DNA of 43,330 nt, from NCBI GenBank assembly GCA_964386705.1, contig CAYLTY010000044.1, forward strand, positions 1-43,330. Direction: 5' to 3'. Position 1 is the first letter of the stretch. The number at the start of each line of letters is the position of its first letter. The position numbers and the translations under genes were made by a program. This DNA comes from AM-0621 sp964386705. GTDB lineage: Bacteria; Planctomycetota; Planctomycetia; Planctomycetales; Planctomycetaceae. Below are positions 21,498-29,712 of the stretch, piece after piece. The notes under the pieces were generated by a model. That model was not told where the DNA came from and did not search any database. It saw only the letters and a program-made list of their open reading frames with translations.

Positions 21498-23719
21498 GCC
21501 GCCGAACTGCGTACCCGGAAGAAATCAACGCCGCCGATGGTCTCGGCCAGGTGGTCATCGAAGCCGGAGCCGCCAACGCTCCGAAGACGGTGACCATGAG
21601 CCCCGCCTATTCCGGGGGACTCTTGCGAGTTGACGGGTTCGAATACCCCGTAGTCGTCGATCTCGCCACGTTGCGAGCCAGTGCGACGCAATACCCGCTT
21701 CTCAAGGTCCACAACTCCCGCGCCGGTGTCGGACACACGACCAAGCTCGAAAACAACGGTCGCACGTTGAACGCTTCCGGAGTGCTCAGCATTCCCAATG
21801 AGCATTCCGAAGAAGTCGCCGCCGGCCAGACCAACGGATTCAACTGGCAACCGTCGATCGGTGTCCGCATCGACGCCGAGCGAACCAGCTTCATCCCGAA
21901 AGGGAAGACTCTCAAAGCGAACGGTCAGACCTTCGCCGGTCCCGTCATCTTCGCGCAAAACAGCCTGATGCGCGAGATCTCTTTCGTCCCCCTCGGTGGC
22001 GATGACCACGCCACAGCCCGCCTCTCCGCCAACGCAAGGACCTCTCACATGGCGCCCGCCCTCAAGGAATTCATTGAAGCCGCCAACTTCAACCCCGCGG
22101 ACCTGGACGAAAACCAGATCGCGTTCTTCCAACTCCAGCTCGAAGCCTCTCAGAAGCCGGACGACAAGAAGAAGACCAACGCCGACGACAAGACACTCAA
22201 TCTGTTCGAAACCATGAAGACGCAGATTGAGGAACTGAAAGCCGCTCAAAAGCAGGGAACAGAAGACCTCAAGGCCACCCGCGACGCGCTGGAACTGCAA
22301 CAGCTCCACACCAACCTCGAAGCCAAAGCGGCTGAACTCGGAGCCGAGAACATCACGTTCAAGGTTCAGAACAAAGACGTCAACCTGCTCGCCCATGCCA
22401 AGGCTGAGAAGTGGACGGTCGACAAGTTCGCGTTGGAAGCTCTGCTCGAATCCCGTCATCGAGCCCCCGCCGGTTACGTCCACGCGGCCGGTGGTGGAGT
22501 TGCCCGCGACGCGCTCGCCGGTGCCATGCTCATCAAAGCCGGTTTCCAGATCGACAGCCCGTCGATTCACAAGAACCGCCACTACAAAGCCGAGCTCCAA
22601 GCCGCCGCCGGTGGAGACGGAGCCCACTTCCTCGGTCTCGACGTCAACGACGCCATGCGCGACCGCGTCATGAACGCCGCCGCCAGCTATCGCGGTATGA
22701 GCCTTCCGGACCTGTGCCGCGAAGTCTGCCGCCTCGAGAACCTGCCCATCGGTGTCGGATACAACTACCCGAAACAGATTCAGGCCGCGATGTCCACGCA
22801 CACCCTCGCCTGGATCTTCTCGACCAACTTCGCCGCTCAACTCCTGATGGGATGGGACGGTGAAAAAGACACCACCTCCGGATGGTGTGCCGAGAACAAC
22901 GACATCGCCAACTTCCTGGAACAGGAACGAGCACGCATGCTCGGAGCGACGCGCTTGACCCGCCACAAGAAGGGCGGAGCTGCCGACCATGTCGACACGA
23001 TGGACGATCAGGTCGAGCGTTACAGACTCGCCCGCTATTCCCGCCAGTTTGTGGTCGACGAAATCGACATCCTCAATGACCGCTTCGGAGCGTTGAAGCA
23101 AACGCCACCGAAAGAACTGGGTGAAGCGGCCAAGCGTCTCCGCCCGGACCTGGTCTATGGAATCCTGAAGCGGAATCCCAACATGGAGGACGGCAACCCA
23201 CTGTTCTCCGTCGCGAACGCCAACCTGTACTACAGCCAGACGCTCGCTGATGCGACGCTGCAGCGAGCCATCACTAAGTTCGGTTTGACGTCCGAGCAAG
23301 GTGTCCCGCTGAATCTCATCCCTGACACGTTCATCGGACCAAAAACGCTCGACTTCACCATCGACAAGTTGACCGGTTCGACCGTCCGTTACGCTCAAAC
23401 TGAAGGCGACAAGAACGTCCTGAAGGGGAGGCTCCCGAACCTCGTCGCGGACGCCCGACTCGACAACAGCCACATCGACCCCTCGGACGAAACGACCGTC
23501 GCTGGAAGCCTCACCGATTACTACCTCGCTGACAGCACCCGACCTCCGATCGAAGTCGGAACGCTCCGCGGTAACAGCCCGATCCCTGGTGTGACCACCT
23601 GGAAAAAGGCCGGTGAGGAAGGTCAATGGGTCTGGGGTTGTGCGGTCAAGCACGACATCGCCGCCAAAGCCATCCGGACGCAGACCATTCAGTGCAACAA
23701 GGCTGAAGCCGCTCCGTGA
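21494..23719 (+). CDS. Fused prohead protease - scaffold - major capsid protein
   Basis: 741 residues in three parts. Residues 1-180 resemble an S78 (HK97 gp4-type) prohead protease with His73 (LLKVHNSRAGVGH), Ser121 (QPSIGVRI) and Glu161 (REISFVP) as the likely triad. Residues about 185-310 are charged and helical (MKTQIEELKAAQKQGTEDLK), fitting a scaffold. Residues from about 310 to the end are an HK97-fold capsid subunit (FQIDSPSIHK, RLTRHKKGGAADH, FVVDEIDILNDRFGAL). Such fusions are thought to self-process during head maturation. A strong hairpin follows. Confidence 0.9.
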   Translation: MSRRTAYPEEINAADGLGQVVIEAGAANAPKTVTMSPAYSGGLLRVDGFEYPVVVDLATLRASATQYPLLKVHNSRAGVGHTTKLENNGRTLNASGVLSIPNEHSEEVAAGQTNGFNWQPSIGVRIDAERTSFIPKGKTLKANGQTFAGPVIFAQNSLMREISFVPLGGDDHATARLSANARTSHMAPALKEFIEAANFNPADLDENQIAFFQLQLEASQKPDDKKKTNADDKTLNLFETMKTQIEELKAAQKQGTEDLKATRDALELQQLHTNLEAKAAELGAENITFKVQNKDVNLLAHAKAEKWTVDKFALEALLESRHRAPAGYVHAAGGGVARDALAGAMLIKAGFQIDSPSIHKNRHYKAELQAAAGGDGAHFLGLDVNDAMRDRVMNAAASYRGMSLPDLCREVCRLENLPIGVGYNYPKQIQAAMSTHTLAWIFSTNFAAQLLMGWDGEKDTTSGWCAENNDIANFLEQERARMLGATRLTRHKKGGAADHVDTMDDQVERYRLARYSRQFVVDEIDILNDRFGALKQTPPKELGEAAKRLRPDLVYGILKRNPNMEDGNPLFSVANANLYYSQTLADATLQRAITKFGLTSEQGVPLNLIPDTFIGPKTLDFTIDKLTGSTVRYAQTEGDKNVLKGRLPNLVADARLDNSHIDPSDETTVAGSLTDYYLADSTRPPIEVGTLRGNSPIPGVTTWKKAGEEGQWVWGCAVKHDIAAKAIRTQTIQCNKAEAAP

Positions 23720-23745
23720 TCGTGATTCCAGCCGCCCGCCCGGAC

Positions 23746-23777
23746 GCGGGAGTACCTGATTAGCTCAGGCCTCCCGC
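23746..23777 (+). terminator. Hairpin after the capsid gene
   Basis: Two nested stems: GCGGGAG with CTCCCGC, and CCTGA with TCAGG, separated by one or two unpaired bases, with loop TTAGC. A pyrimidine-rich run follows. It may end part of the transcripts or protect the capsid mRNA 3' end. Confidence 0.6.
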
Positions 23778-23820
23778 CTCTCTTCTCACTCATTCGCCCT
23801 CATCTCGCCGGATTCACGAC

Positions 23821-24033
23821 ATGGCCAAGAAACCCGAGACACCACCAGCAAACACACCCGAAACGCCGGTCGACCAGTCCGGCAAACGCTACCGCGCCAA
23901 GATCAAGCTGACGGTCGGACGTCAGAACTTCGCCCGCGATGAAGAACTGATCGGTGTTCCTCAGGGAACCATCGACTCGCTCGTCAATTGCGGGCACGCC
24001 GAAGAGATCCCAGCTACCACCGTTGCCGAGTAG
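23821..24033 (+). CDS. Small head protein, hypothetical
   Basis: 70 residues. A proline/threonine-rich N-terminus precedes a short domain (RYRAKIKLTVGRQNFARDEEL, then IDSLVNCGHAEEI) that resembles small phage proteins found between capsid and decoration genes. Function is unknown. Confidence 0.62.
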   Translation: MAKKPETPPANTPETPVDQSGKRYRAKIKLTVGRQNFARDEELIGVPQGTIDSLVNCGHAEEIPATTVAE

Positions 24034-24085
24034 CCAACCTCCAACATCACCTCGCAAGCCACCCGCCCCATAAGGACCGCCCAAC

Positions 24086-24802
24086 ATGGACGCCAGATTC
24101 CTCAGCGGTGAACCGCTCACAGTGCCATACATCCCCGGTTCCGACGTCGCCGCCGGAGCCGTCGTCGTCATCGGAGATGCCGCCTTCATCGCCGACACCG
24201 CCATCAAAGCCAACGCTACGGGAGTGCTCTCGATCGGTGGAGGCGTCTACACCGTGGTGAGTGGTGAAGCCATCGCCGCCGGAAAGAAGGTCTACTGGAA
24301 CGATTCGACGAACAAAGTCGTCGAGACCGCGACCACCGGAAAGTGCCTGGGTGTCCTGTGCCCCGGAGAAAGCGCCTCCGGAGCCGACGAAGAAATCCTC
24401 ATCTTCCACTTCCCCGACTTCTCCGGTTCCACGCCCGCCGCAGTGGTTGCCGCCTTCACGGACAACTCGGGTGGAACCGTCGCGGATGGAACCATCGCGG
24501 TCATCACCGCCCCGACAGCACTGACCGACAACGGAGCCGGAACTGCTGACGGTACGGTCGCCGCAATGGCCGACATCGCGATCGCAACATCAGGTGGAAA
24601 TACCTATGCGGACTCCGCAGTCAACACCGCGGTGAACGCCGTCCTCGCCCACATCCGCAACAACTTCAAAGAGATCACGACAACGCAAGTCGCGAATCGC
24701 GCCGCAATCGTCGCCCTAACGGACGCGATTACCGAACTCGCCACCAAGCAAAACGCCGTCCTGACCGCGTTGAAGAACGCCGGTCTGATGGCGACTGCCT
24801 GA
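24086..24802 (+). CDS. DUF2190-like capsid decoration protein with extension
   Basis: 238 residues. The first 110 residues show the DUF2190 pattern: PYIPGSDVAAGAVVVIGDAA, then VLSIGGGVYTV, AIAAGKKVYWN and TGKCLGVLC, ending in ILIFHF. Proteins of this family sit on capsids as cement. The remaining 125 residues are a threonine/alanine-rich segment typical of collagen-free phage head fibres, followed by a helix (NTAVNAVLAHIRNNFKEITT). A perfect 13-bp hairpin follows the gene. Confidence 0.82.
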   Translation: MDARFLSGEPLTVPYIPGSDVAAGAVVVIGDAAFIADTAIKANATGVLSIGGGVYTVVSGEAIAAGKKVYWNDSTNKVVETATTGKCLGVLCPGESASGADEEILIFHFPDFSGSTPAAVVAAFTDNSGGTVADGTIAVITAPTALTDNGAGTADGTVAAMADIAIATSGGNTYADSAVNTAVNAVLAHIRNNFKEITTTQVANRAAIVALTDAITELATKQNAVLTALKNAGLMATA

Positions 24803-24854
24803 TTGTCGCTGATTGCTCCGCAATCAGAACGTCTGCCCGAAATACCCCTCAGGA

Positions 24855-24890
24855 GCCCCCGTCGCTGCCTCAACACCCAGCGACGGGGGC
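24855..24890 (+). terminator. Perfect 13-bp hairpin after the decoration gene
   Basis: GCCCCCGTCGCTG and CAGCGACGGGGGC enclose a 10-base loop. No T-run follows. With the hairpin after the capsid gene it brackets the most highly needed head proteins. Confidence 0.7.
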
Positions 24891-24973
24891 GCGCCGTCTC
24901 CAACCGCAAGCCCCCGACCAGAACGCCCGAGTTCTGCCGGGGTGCTCGCGGGTCAGAACCTCAGGCGAAGCCA

Positions 24974-25255
24974 ATGGTCGACCCCATCGAATGGATCAGC
25001 AAAGTCGGACTCCCGACGACGGTTGTCGTCTCGTTCGGCTACGCGCTCTATTGGACGTGTCGCTGGTTAGCCGCCGAGATCATCAAACCACTGACACACC
25101 GACACATCACGTTCCTCGATTCTCTCGAAGCCAGGGACAAAGCTCAGACGGAAATCCTCGCCGCGATTCAAGTGGAGCTGGTTCGAGTGCGTGAAATGGC
25201 CACTGGCCACTTCGATGCATGTGACCTGCTGAAGAGGGCGAGGCAACAGTCATGA
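24974..25255 (+). CDS. Small membrane protein with coiled coil (holin-like candidate)
   Basis: 93 residues from ATG 24974; the longer frame upstream is arginine/proline-rich and unlikely. A single hydrophobic segment at about residues 12-31 (LPTTVVVSFGYALYWTCRWL) is followed by a long helix (DSLEARDKAQTEILAAIQVE). Such one-membrane-segment plus coiled-coil proteins are common beside phage lysis genes. It overlaps the next membrane protein gene by four bases. Confidence 0.6.
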   Translation: MVDPIEWISKVGLPTTVVVSFGYALYWTCRWLAAEIIKPLTHRHITFLDSLEARDKAQTEILAAIQVELVRVREMATGHFDACDLLKRARQQS

Positions 25256-25665
25256 ACTTCGACGGCTTCTGTGCGGACATCCTTGAACGAGCGCACCGGA
25301 CATCGGCCTTCGCATCGTCTGCACCGCCGAAAGGTCACGACGACGAAGCGAAGACGAAGAAGGTTCTCGCCTGCTGCGCGATCGTCATCCGCGATCGAGG
25401 TCTCCAGTGGTGTCGTGACAACCCACGCAAGTTCGAAGACGCCGTCAAAAGCAAACTGGGAACCGCCGCCCGGATCGCGATTTTCGTGTTGGGATTCTTA
25501 ACCGGCGGCAGTGTCTGGCTGTCGTTACTCGGCTGGATCATCCCCGCCGTCATCGACTGGCTGACAACACAGATGCAAGTCGCCGGAGCCGCCTGGGGCA
25601 TCGGTGAGGACGTGATCGGAGACCAGGCCCAGCGATTCCTTGACGGACTCAACCATGCCACCTGA
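25252..25665 (+). CDS. Membrane protein in the putative lysis module
   Basis: 137 residues. A soluble N-terminal half (KVLACCAIVIRDRGLQWCRD) is followed by one long or two short hydrophobic helices (ARIAIFVLGFLTGGSVWLSL, then LGWIIPAVIDWLTTQM). No family is recognised. It is translationally coupled to the upstream holin-like gene. Confidence 0.58.
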   Translation: MNFDGFCADILERAHRTSAFASSAPPKGHDDEAKTKKVLACCAIVIRDRGLQWCRDNPRKFEDAVKSKLGTAARIAIFVLGFLTGGSVWLSLLGWIIPAVIDWLTTQMQVAGAAWGIGEDVIGDQAQRFLDGLNHAT

Positions 25666-25745
25666 AGGCCTGCGATTCCGACGCTACTCAACATCGACCA
25701 CCGCCACACACCAAGAACCCGACGACGACACCGGAGCGAACTGCG

Positions 25746-26162
25746 ATGAATTTTATGGCGTTACTCAAATACATCGGACCGATCCTGTCCGTGATCCTGG
25801 GCCTTTTTGCGAGCAAAGACTTCTCTGGAATCCAGTCTGGAGTCTACGCCGCCGACGCCGCGAATTACGCGCAAGTCAGCGTCACCGGACTCGGGTCGCT
25901 CTTGAGTCTCGCGGCCGGAATCTTTGCCACCTGGCGGTCCACTGGAAGAGTACCGGTTGCCGACGCCGTCGAACTCGTAGCCATCGGAACACTCGGTCAA
26001 GTCCTCGCGGCTGACGGTGACCTCGACGGCCTGGCGTTACTCGCTCCGCTGTCGAAACACATTGTCGCGCGCAAAGGCAAGCCGCTGCCTGAAATGCTCA
26101 ACGGTCTCAACCTCGACACCCTCACGAACGAGATCCTCAAGCGTCTGCCCATCAAGTCGTAG
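25746..26162 (+). CDS. Membrane protein, possibly holin-like
   Basis: 138 residues with ATG at 25746 preceded by CGGAGCG. Two hydrophobic segments (LLKYIGPILSVILGLFAS at about 5-22 and VTGLGSLLSLAAGIFATWRS at about 44-63) are followed by a soluble C-terminal domain. Two membrane segments in a small phage protein next to a peptidase gene suggest a holin, but no family match is claimed. Its TAG stop lies in the palindromic repeat at 26159-26182. Confidence 0.58.
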   Translation: MNFMALLKYIGPILSVILGLFASKDFSGIQSGVYAADAANYAQVSVTGLGSLLSLAAGIFATWRSTGRVPVADAVELVAIGTLGQVLAADGDLDGLALLAPLSKHIVARKGKPLPEMLNGLNLDTLTNEILKRLPIKS

Positions 26163-26182
26163 GACGGACAATCCTGTCCGTC
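26159..26182 (+). repeat. GACGGACA palindrome (intergenic copy)
   Basis: Arms GACGGACA and TGTCCGTC enclose ATCC, preceded by GTAG, which supplies the stop codon of the membrane protein gene. It could act as a terminator or mRNA-stabilising hairpin. Confidence 0.85.
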
Positions 26183-26225
26183 TCTGCCGTCCCGTATTCC
26201 CGCTGTCTTCGAGAAACCAACCAAC

Positions 26226-26612
26226 ATGCGACGCTCGAACCTATCGACGATCCTTCTCGCAGCAGCGCTGAGCGTCGGGGTGTTACTCCCATCCACTGGC
26301 TGTTCGTTGCGGGAGGTTTCCCCGCCTTCTCCGAACCCCGCCCCGACGCCGCTTCCACCCGACGATACGCAACCTTCTGCCCGCGATCACACCGACGCCG
26401 AGTTCTGGCAAGCGCTCGCCCGTCGAGTCGCCGCCGGCCGCGTCGAGTCCACCGACGAAATCATCCTGATCTGTAAAGCCGCGAAGGAAGCCGGAGACCT
26501 GGTCGAAGCCGCGAAGCTCGAGACCGCTCTCCCCACCGCCGCCACCCAGAACGAACGCATCACAGAAACCAACCGCGCCCGCATCACCGATGCGATTAAG
26601 CAACTCAGGTAG
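26226..26612 (+). CDS. Phage lipoprotein (outer-membrane spanin-like position)
   Basis: 128 residues with a signal peptide (positively charged MRRSN, hydrophobic TILLAAALSVGVLL) and a lipobox ending in STGC at about residue 22, so it should be lipid-anchored after signal peptidase II cleavage. A proline-rich stretch follows (PPSPNPAPTPLPPDD), then a helical domain (ARRVAAGRVESTDEIILICK). Its place between membrane proteins and a peptidase gene would suit an outer-membrane spanin, but it is longer than typical Rz1 proteins. Confidence 0.72.
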   Translation: MRRSNLSTILLAAALSVGVLLPSTGCSLREVSPPSPNPAPTPLPPDDTQPSARDHTDAEFWQALARRVAAGRVESTDEIILICKAAKEAGDLVEAAKLETALPTAATQNERITETNRARITDAIKQLR

Positions 26613-26658
26613 CGCAGTCATTCGTCCCATCCGTCCCCTAATTCCCTGAAGTCCTCTA

Positions 26659-27615
26659 ATGCCCGTGTCCATCGACCCGAACCTGTTAGGCTGGCACCGT
26701 GACGACGACGCCGTCGCTGCGTTCTGCGCGACGCTTGACGCCAGCGGTACGCCCAACAGCTTCGGAGCCGGAAAACCCGATCTACAGGGCCACTGGAAAC
26801 GCACAGTCGCATCGGGCCTCTATCACGTGCTCGCGCAGACCTTCGAACGCAAGGTCTTCGGGACATGGAAAGATCCGGACAGCCAGCGTCGAGGAACCTG
26901 CGTCAGTCGCGGAACGTATCGCATGGCACAGGACAGCCTGTGTTATGAACTCGCCAACAATCTGACGGTCGGTCGAAAGGCCACGCTTTGTTTCGAACCG
27001 ATCTACGGCGGCAGCCGAGTCACCATCGGTCGTGGCCAGTTGGGGAACAGTGACGGGTCGGTCGGAGCCTGGGCTGCTGAATTCCTCTGGAAGTATGGAG
27101 TGATCGAACGCGGGATCTACGGTGGAGTTGATCTTCGCGCCGCGAACGAACAACTCGCCGTCCTGTGGGGCAATCCGCACGCGGGCCCGCCGGCCGAGAT
27201 CCTCGCCGCCTCAAAGCTCCATCCGTTCGCCGTTCATCGAGTCTACAACACCGACGAACTCGCTGACGCGATCAGTTGCGGGTACTTCGGAGCGTATTGC
27301 TCCAACCTGATTTGGGGCGACCGCGACGCGAACGGGATGTCCCGCCCGGAATCTCGCGGCGGTCACTGCGAAGAAATCTGCGGAGTGTTCCTCACTCCCT
27401 CCAAACACACTGCGTTCCAGCGTCAACAAAGCTGGGGTTTGTTGCCGAACGGTCCCGACACACTGCAGACCGCCTCCGGTCCTATCAAGTTGCGCCCGGG
27501 TTCCTACGGAGCCTACGCCGGAGACATGCAACGCGGTCTCGACGAAGGCGGGGAATGCTGGGTCGGTAAGCCGTTGATCCACTTCCGCGACTCACTGAAG
27601 GAGCTTTTATCGTGA
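26659..27615 (+). CDS. Papain-like (C1-type) cysteine peptidase, candidate endolysin
   Basis: 318 residues. Cys81 lies at the head of a helix after an upstream Gln76 (SQRRGTCVSRGTYRMAQDS), as Gln19/Cys25 do in papain. A G-x-L-x-N-S-D-G-S-x-G-A-W-A segment (about 126-139) matches the helix-capping region of C1 folds. His236 (SRGGHCEEICGVF) and the QSWG at 257-260 mirror papain His159 and the NSWG that follows, with Gln in place of Asn. This is fold recognition by eye, so the activity is an inference. Its position after holin-like and lipoprotein genes suggests lysis or cell-surface degradation; a tail-associated role is the alternative. Confidence 0.62.
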   Translation: MPVSIDPNLLGWHRDDDAVAAFCATLDASGTPNSFGAGKPDLQGHWKRTVASGLYHVLAQTFERKVFGTWKDPDSQRRGTCVSRGTYRMAQDSLCYELANNLTVGRKATLCFEPIYGGSRVTIGRGQLGNSDGSVGAWAAEFLWKYGVIERGIYGGVDLRAANEQLAVLWGNPHAGPPAEILAASKLHPFAVHRVYNTDELADAISCGYFGAYCSNLIWGDRDANGMSRPESRGGHCEEICGVFLTPSKHTAFQRQQSWGLLPNGPDTLQTASGPIKLRPGSYGAYAGDMQRGLDEGGECWVGKPLIHFRDSLKELLS

Positions 27616-28532
27616 TGCCAGAACTTGAAGGCTTCGAAGCCCTCGAAGATGAATTCAACCACGATAACCGATTCACGTGGACCATCGTCCTCGCGCTGCT
27701 GATCGCGTTCGCTTGCTCGTGCTTCCAACTGCGAGCCGACGAACCCGCCGCGCGGATTGCGGTGATCGATGCGCAGATCACCGCGAAACAGAACGCCCGC
27801 CCGGACCTGCCGAACGACTTCGACAAAGGCAACGGACAAGCGGATCCGACCAACACCGGAGCCGGACCGTCGACAAGCCAGGTCAGTGCGTCCGTGCTCG
27901 CGACACTCGCTGAATTCCTCGGACCATCCGGCAGGTTGATCCTCATACCAGACGATCCGCAGACGATCAGACGTCAGGACACCGCACTGACAATCCAGCC
28001 GGGAACGGAGATCGGTTACAAGCTGAACCGCGACACGGGGACCTTGACGTTCAAGCCTCCACAACCGCAGATCAATGCCAGAATCTTCGGGATGCGCGTC
28101 ACTCCCGACCTGCGCAGCCTGACGCTCTATCCCGACAACACCGGAACCGCGCACGCGACGTCCAACGGACTTCCGTTGCCGCCGAAACGCTTTCGCCTCG
28201 GTTGGGAAGATGGACCGCCAGCGACTGATGCACCCAATGGGATCGGTCCCACAAGTCCAATTGCTCCCATTCGTCCTATCACGTTTTACACCGCCACCTG
28301 GTGCGGACCGTGCGTTGCTCAAAAGGCCGCGTTATCCGGCAGTCGCCTGAAGAACTTCGTAGAGGTCATCCAGATCGATAGCCCTGACCTGTTGCCGTAC
28401 ACGCACAAGTCATCGAACGGCCGCTACTGGTCGATTCCTTCGGTGCCGTCGCTCGTCTGGACCGACCAGGCCGGAGCCGCCGTGCTCGTGCATACGGTCG
28501 CCGACCTCGAACGGAACTGGGTGCCTCCATGA
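27612..28532 (+). CDS. Membrane-anchored thioredoxin-fold protein
   Basis: 306 residues from GTG 27612, with AAGGAG eight bases upstream; ATG 27615 is less well spaced. A hydrophobic segment at about residues 22-39 (FTWTIVLALLIAFACSCF) is a membrane anchor or signal. The middle region is a soluble domain of unknown type. The C-terminal 85 residues are a thioredoxin fold: FYTATWCGPCVAQK with the active CGPC at 231-234, and the cis-proline loop SIPSVPSLVW. It could reduce or form disulfides in the cysteine-rich peptidase whose gene it overlaps by four bases. Confidence 0.78.
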   Translation: MMPELEGFEALEDEFNHDNRFTWTIVLALLIAFACSCFQLRADEPAARIAVIDAQITAKQNARPDLPNDFDKGNGQADPTNTGAGPSTSQVSASVLATLAEFLGPSGRLILIPDDPQTIRRQDTALTIQPGTEIGYKLNRDTGTLTFKPPQPQINARIFGMRVTPDLRSLTLYPDNTGTAHATSNGLPLPPKRFRLGWEDGPPATDAPNGIGPTSPIAPIRPITFYTATWCGPCVAQKAALSGSRLKNFVEVIQIDSPDLLPYTHKSSNGRYWSIPSVPSLVWTDQAGAAVLVHTVADLERNWVPP

Positions 28533-28861
28533 CGTACACCAGCCGAAACGCTCCGCGCTGTGCCGTGTGTGAATTCGTGGACCACGGAGCCGGTTCGCAC
28601 AAGTGCCCGCCGCGCTATCCGGAATCCGCTTATGTGGTGGACACCACAAAAACCAACACCGTGCGAGGTGCCAAGTGCAGCAAGTGCGGTGTCTTCAATC
28701 TGAATATCACGACGAACGACAGCGGAGCCTTCGTGAGACGTTGCCACGAATGCGGTGAGACCTTCAGCGGAATCATACCCGCGATCGCTCAATACAAGTC
28801 CAAGGACCATTCACGCGGTCCCCGAGACAAGAACCCTGAAGCCAACACGTTCGGAACCTGA
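28529..28861 (+). CDS. Zinc-ribbon protein
   Basis: 110 residues. CAVCEF...HKCPPRYP and KCSKCGVFNL...RCHECGETF give two cysteine clusters, the second a regular zinc ribbon. It overlaps the thioredoxin gene by four bases. No family is recognised; binding of nucleic acid or structural zinc is likely. Confidence 0.65.
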   Translation: MTYTSRNAPRCAVCEFVDHGAGSHKCPPRYPESAYVVDTTKTNTVRGAKCSKCGVFNLNITTNDSGAFVRRCHECGETFSGIIPAIAQYKSKDHSRGPRDKNPEANTFGT

Positions 28862-28864
28862 TTC

Positions 28865-29218
28865 ATGTGGGACGAAGTCGCCGCCGGCCTGGAAGCCGTC
28901 TTCGCAGTTGCTGGCCGCCCGGCGACCTACACCCGCGGAGCCACTGCCAAGTCCGTCACGGTCCTGCCAGGTAACCGCAACCGACACAACAGCAAAACGG
29001 AACAGCCGGTTCAGTTCGAGGACGGTGAATTCATCCTCAAGTTGTCCGAACTCGCAGAACTCGGTTTGCCTCTGAACGGAGACACGATCACCACCGAGTT
29101 CGGTGACCGCTCCAAAATCTTCGCACTGCAAGACCGCCCTGACGGAACCAAGTCCTGGGACTACGTCCCCGGCAACCTCTACGCCCGCCTGCACTCCACC
29201 CTCACGTCTGACACCTGA
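28865..29218 (+). CDS. Probable head-tail connector (head completion) protein
   Basis: 117 residues, beta-rich (AVFAVAGRPATYTRGATAKS, FEDGEFILKLSELAELGLPL, GDTITTEFG). Length and the G-D-x-I/V pattern near the middle are typical of head-tail joining proteins such as lambda FII-like adaptors, which are also encoded right before tail genes. Assignment is by fold impression and gene order. Confidence 0.6.
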   Translation: MWDEVAAGLEAVFAVAGRPATYTRGATAKSVTVLPGNRNRHNSKTEQPVQFEDGEFILKLSELAELGLPLNGDTITTEFGDRSKIFALQDRPDGTKSWDYVPGNLYARLHSTLTSDT

Positions 29219-29278
29219 TCTCGCTTCAGGTCATCAGTCCCATTCGACACATCAAGTCCCATCCGCTTCCAAACCGCC

Positions 29279-29710
29279 ATGCTCACCGCCGCCGTAGAAA
29301 CCATTCGAGCCGCCCTCTCCGGAGCCAGCCTGTCGCTGACGCCCACGGTCGAGAAGCGTTTCTTTTTCTACCGCAAGCGAGCTGTTCAAACGGGTGCCGA
29401 GTCCCTCTCAGAAACACCACTGATCACCGTCAGCGCCGCCGACTTCAATGTCAAACGCATCTCCCGTCGATCGTTCAGCGCGAGCCCGATCATCAGCGTC
29501 GGAATCAGAGCCATCTGCGAGACCGAAGAGCGAGCAGGTTTGCTGTGCGATCTGACCGAAGAAGTCATCGAATTCCTGACCGACGTTGAAACAGATCCCT
29601 GCATCCAGCAGATCGAAACCCTGTTGCTCTGCCATCCCGCCGAACTGAACGTCAACAAGGTTTGGCTGGGTGAACTCCGTTTACGGCTGGGCCTGAAGGG
29701 GGACGAGTAG
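29279..29710 (+). CDS. Probable head-tail joining or tail terminator protein
   Basis: 143 residues of alternating strands and helices (PLITVSAADFNVKRISRRSF, IISVGIRAICETEERAGLLC, DLTEEVIEFLTD). The pattern of a helix followed by antiparallel strands fits tail terminator-type proteins, which complete the tail end at the connector. It is followed two bases later by the next gene. Start ATG 29279 has no strong ribosome binding site; the leader is a GTCCCAT-type repeat. Confidence 0.55.
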   Translation: MLTAAVETIRAALSGASLSLTPTVEKRFFFYRKRAVQTGAESLSETPLITVSAADFNVKRISRRSFSASPIISVGIRAICETEERAGLLCDLTEEVIEFLTDVETDPCIQQIETLLLCHPAELNVNKVWLGELRLRLGLKGDE

Positions 29711-29712
29711 TC

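Noticed and set aside
21380..23653. 757-codon open frame on the minus strand
   Set aside because: Antisense to the capsid fusion; no domain motifs, and its composition mirrors the sense gene's codon positions.
25640..26014. Plus-strand frame starting near the end of the 25252 gene
   Set aside because: Arginine-rich low-complexity product overlapping the membrane protein at 25746 in another frame; no ribosome binding site.
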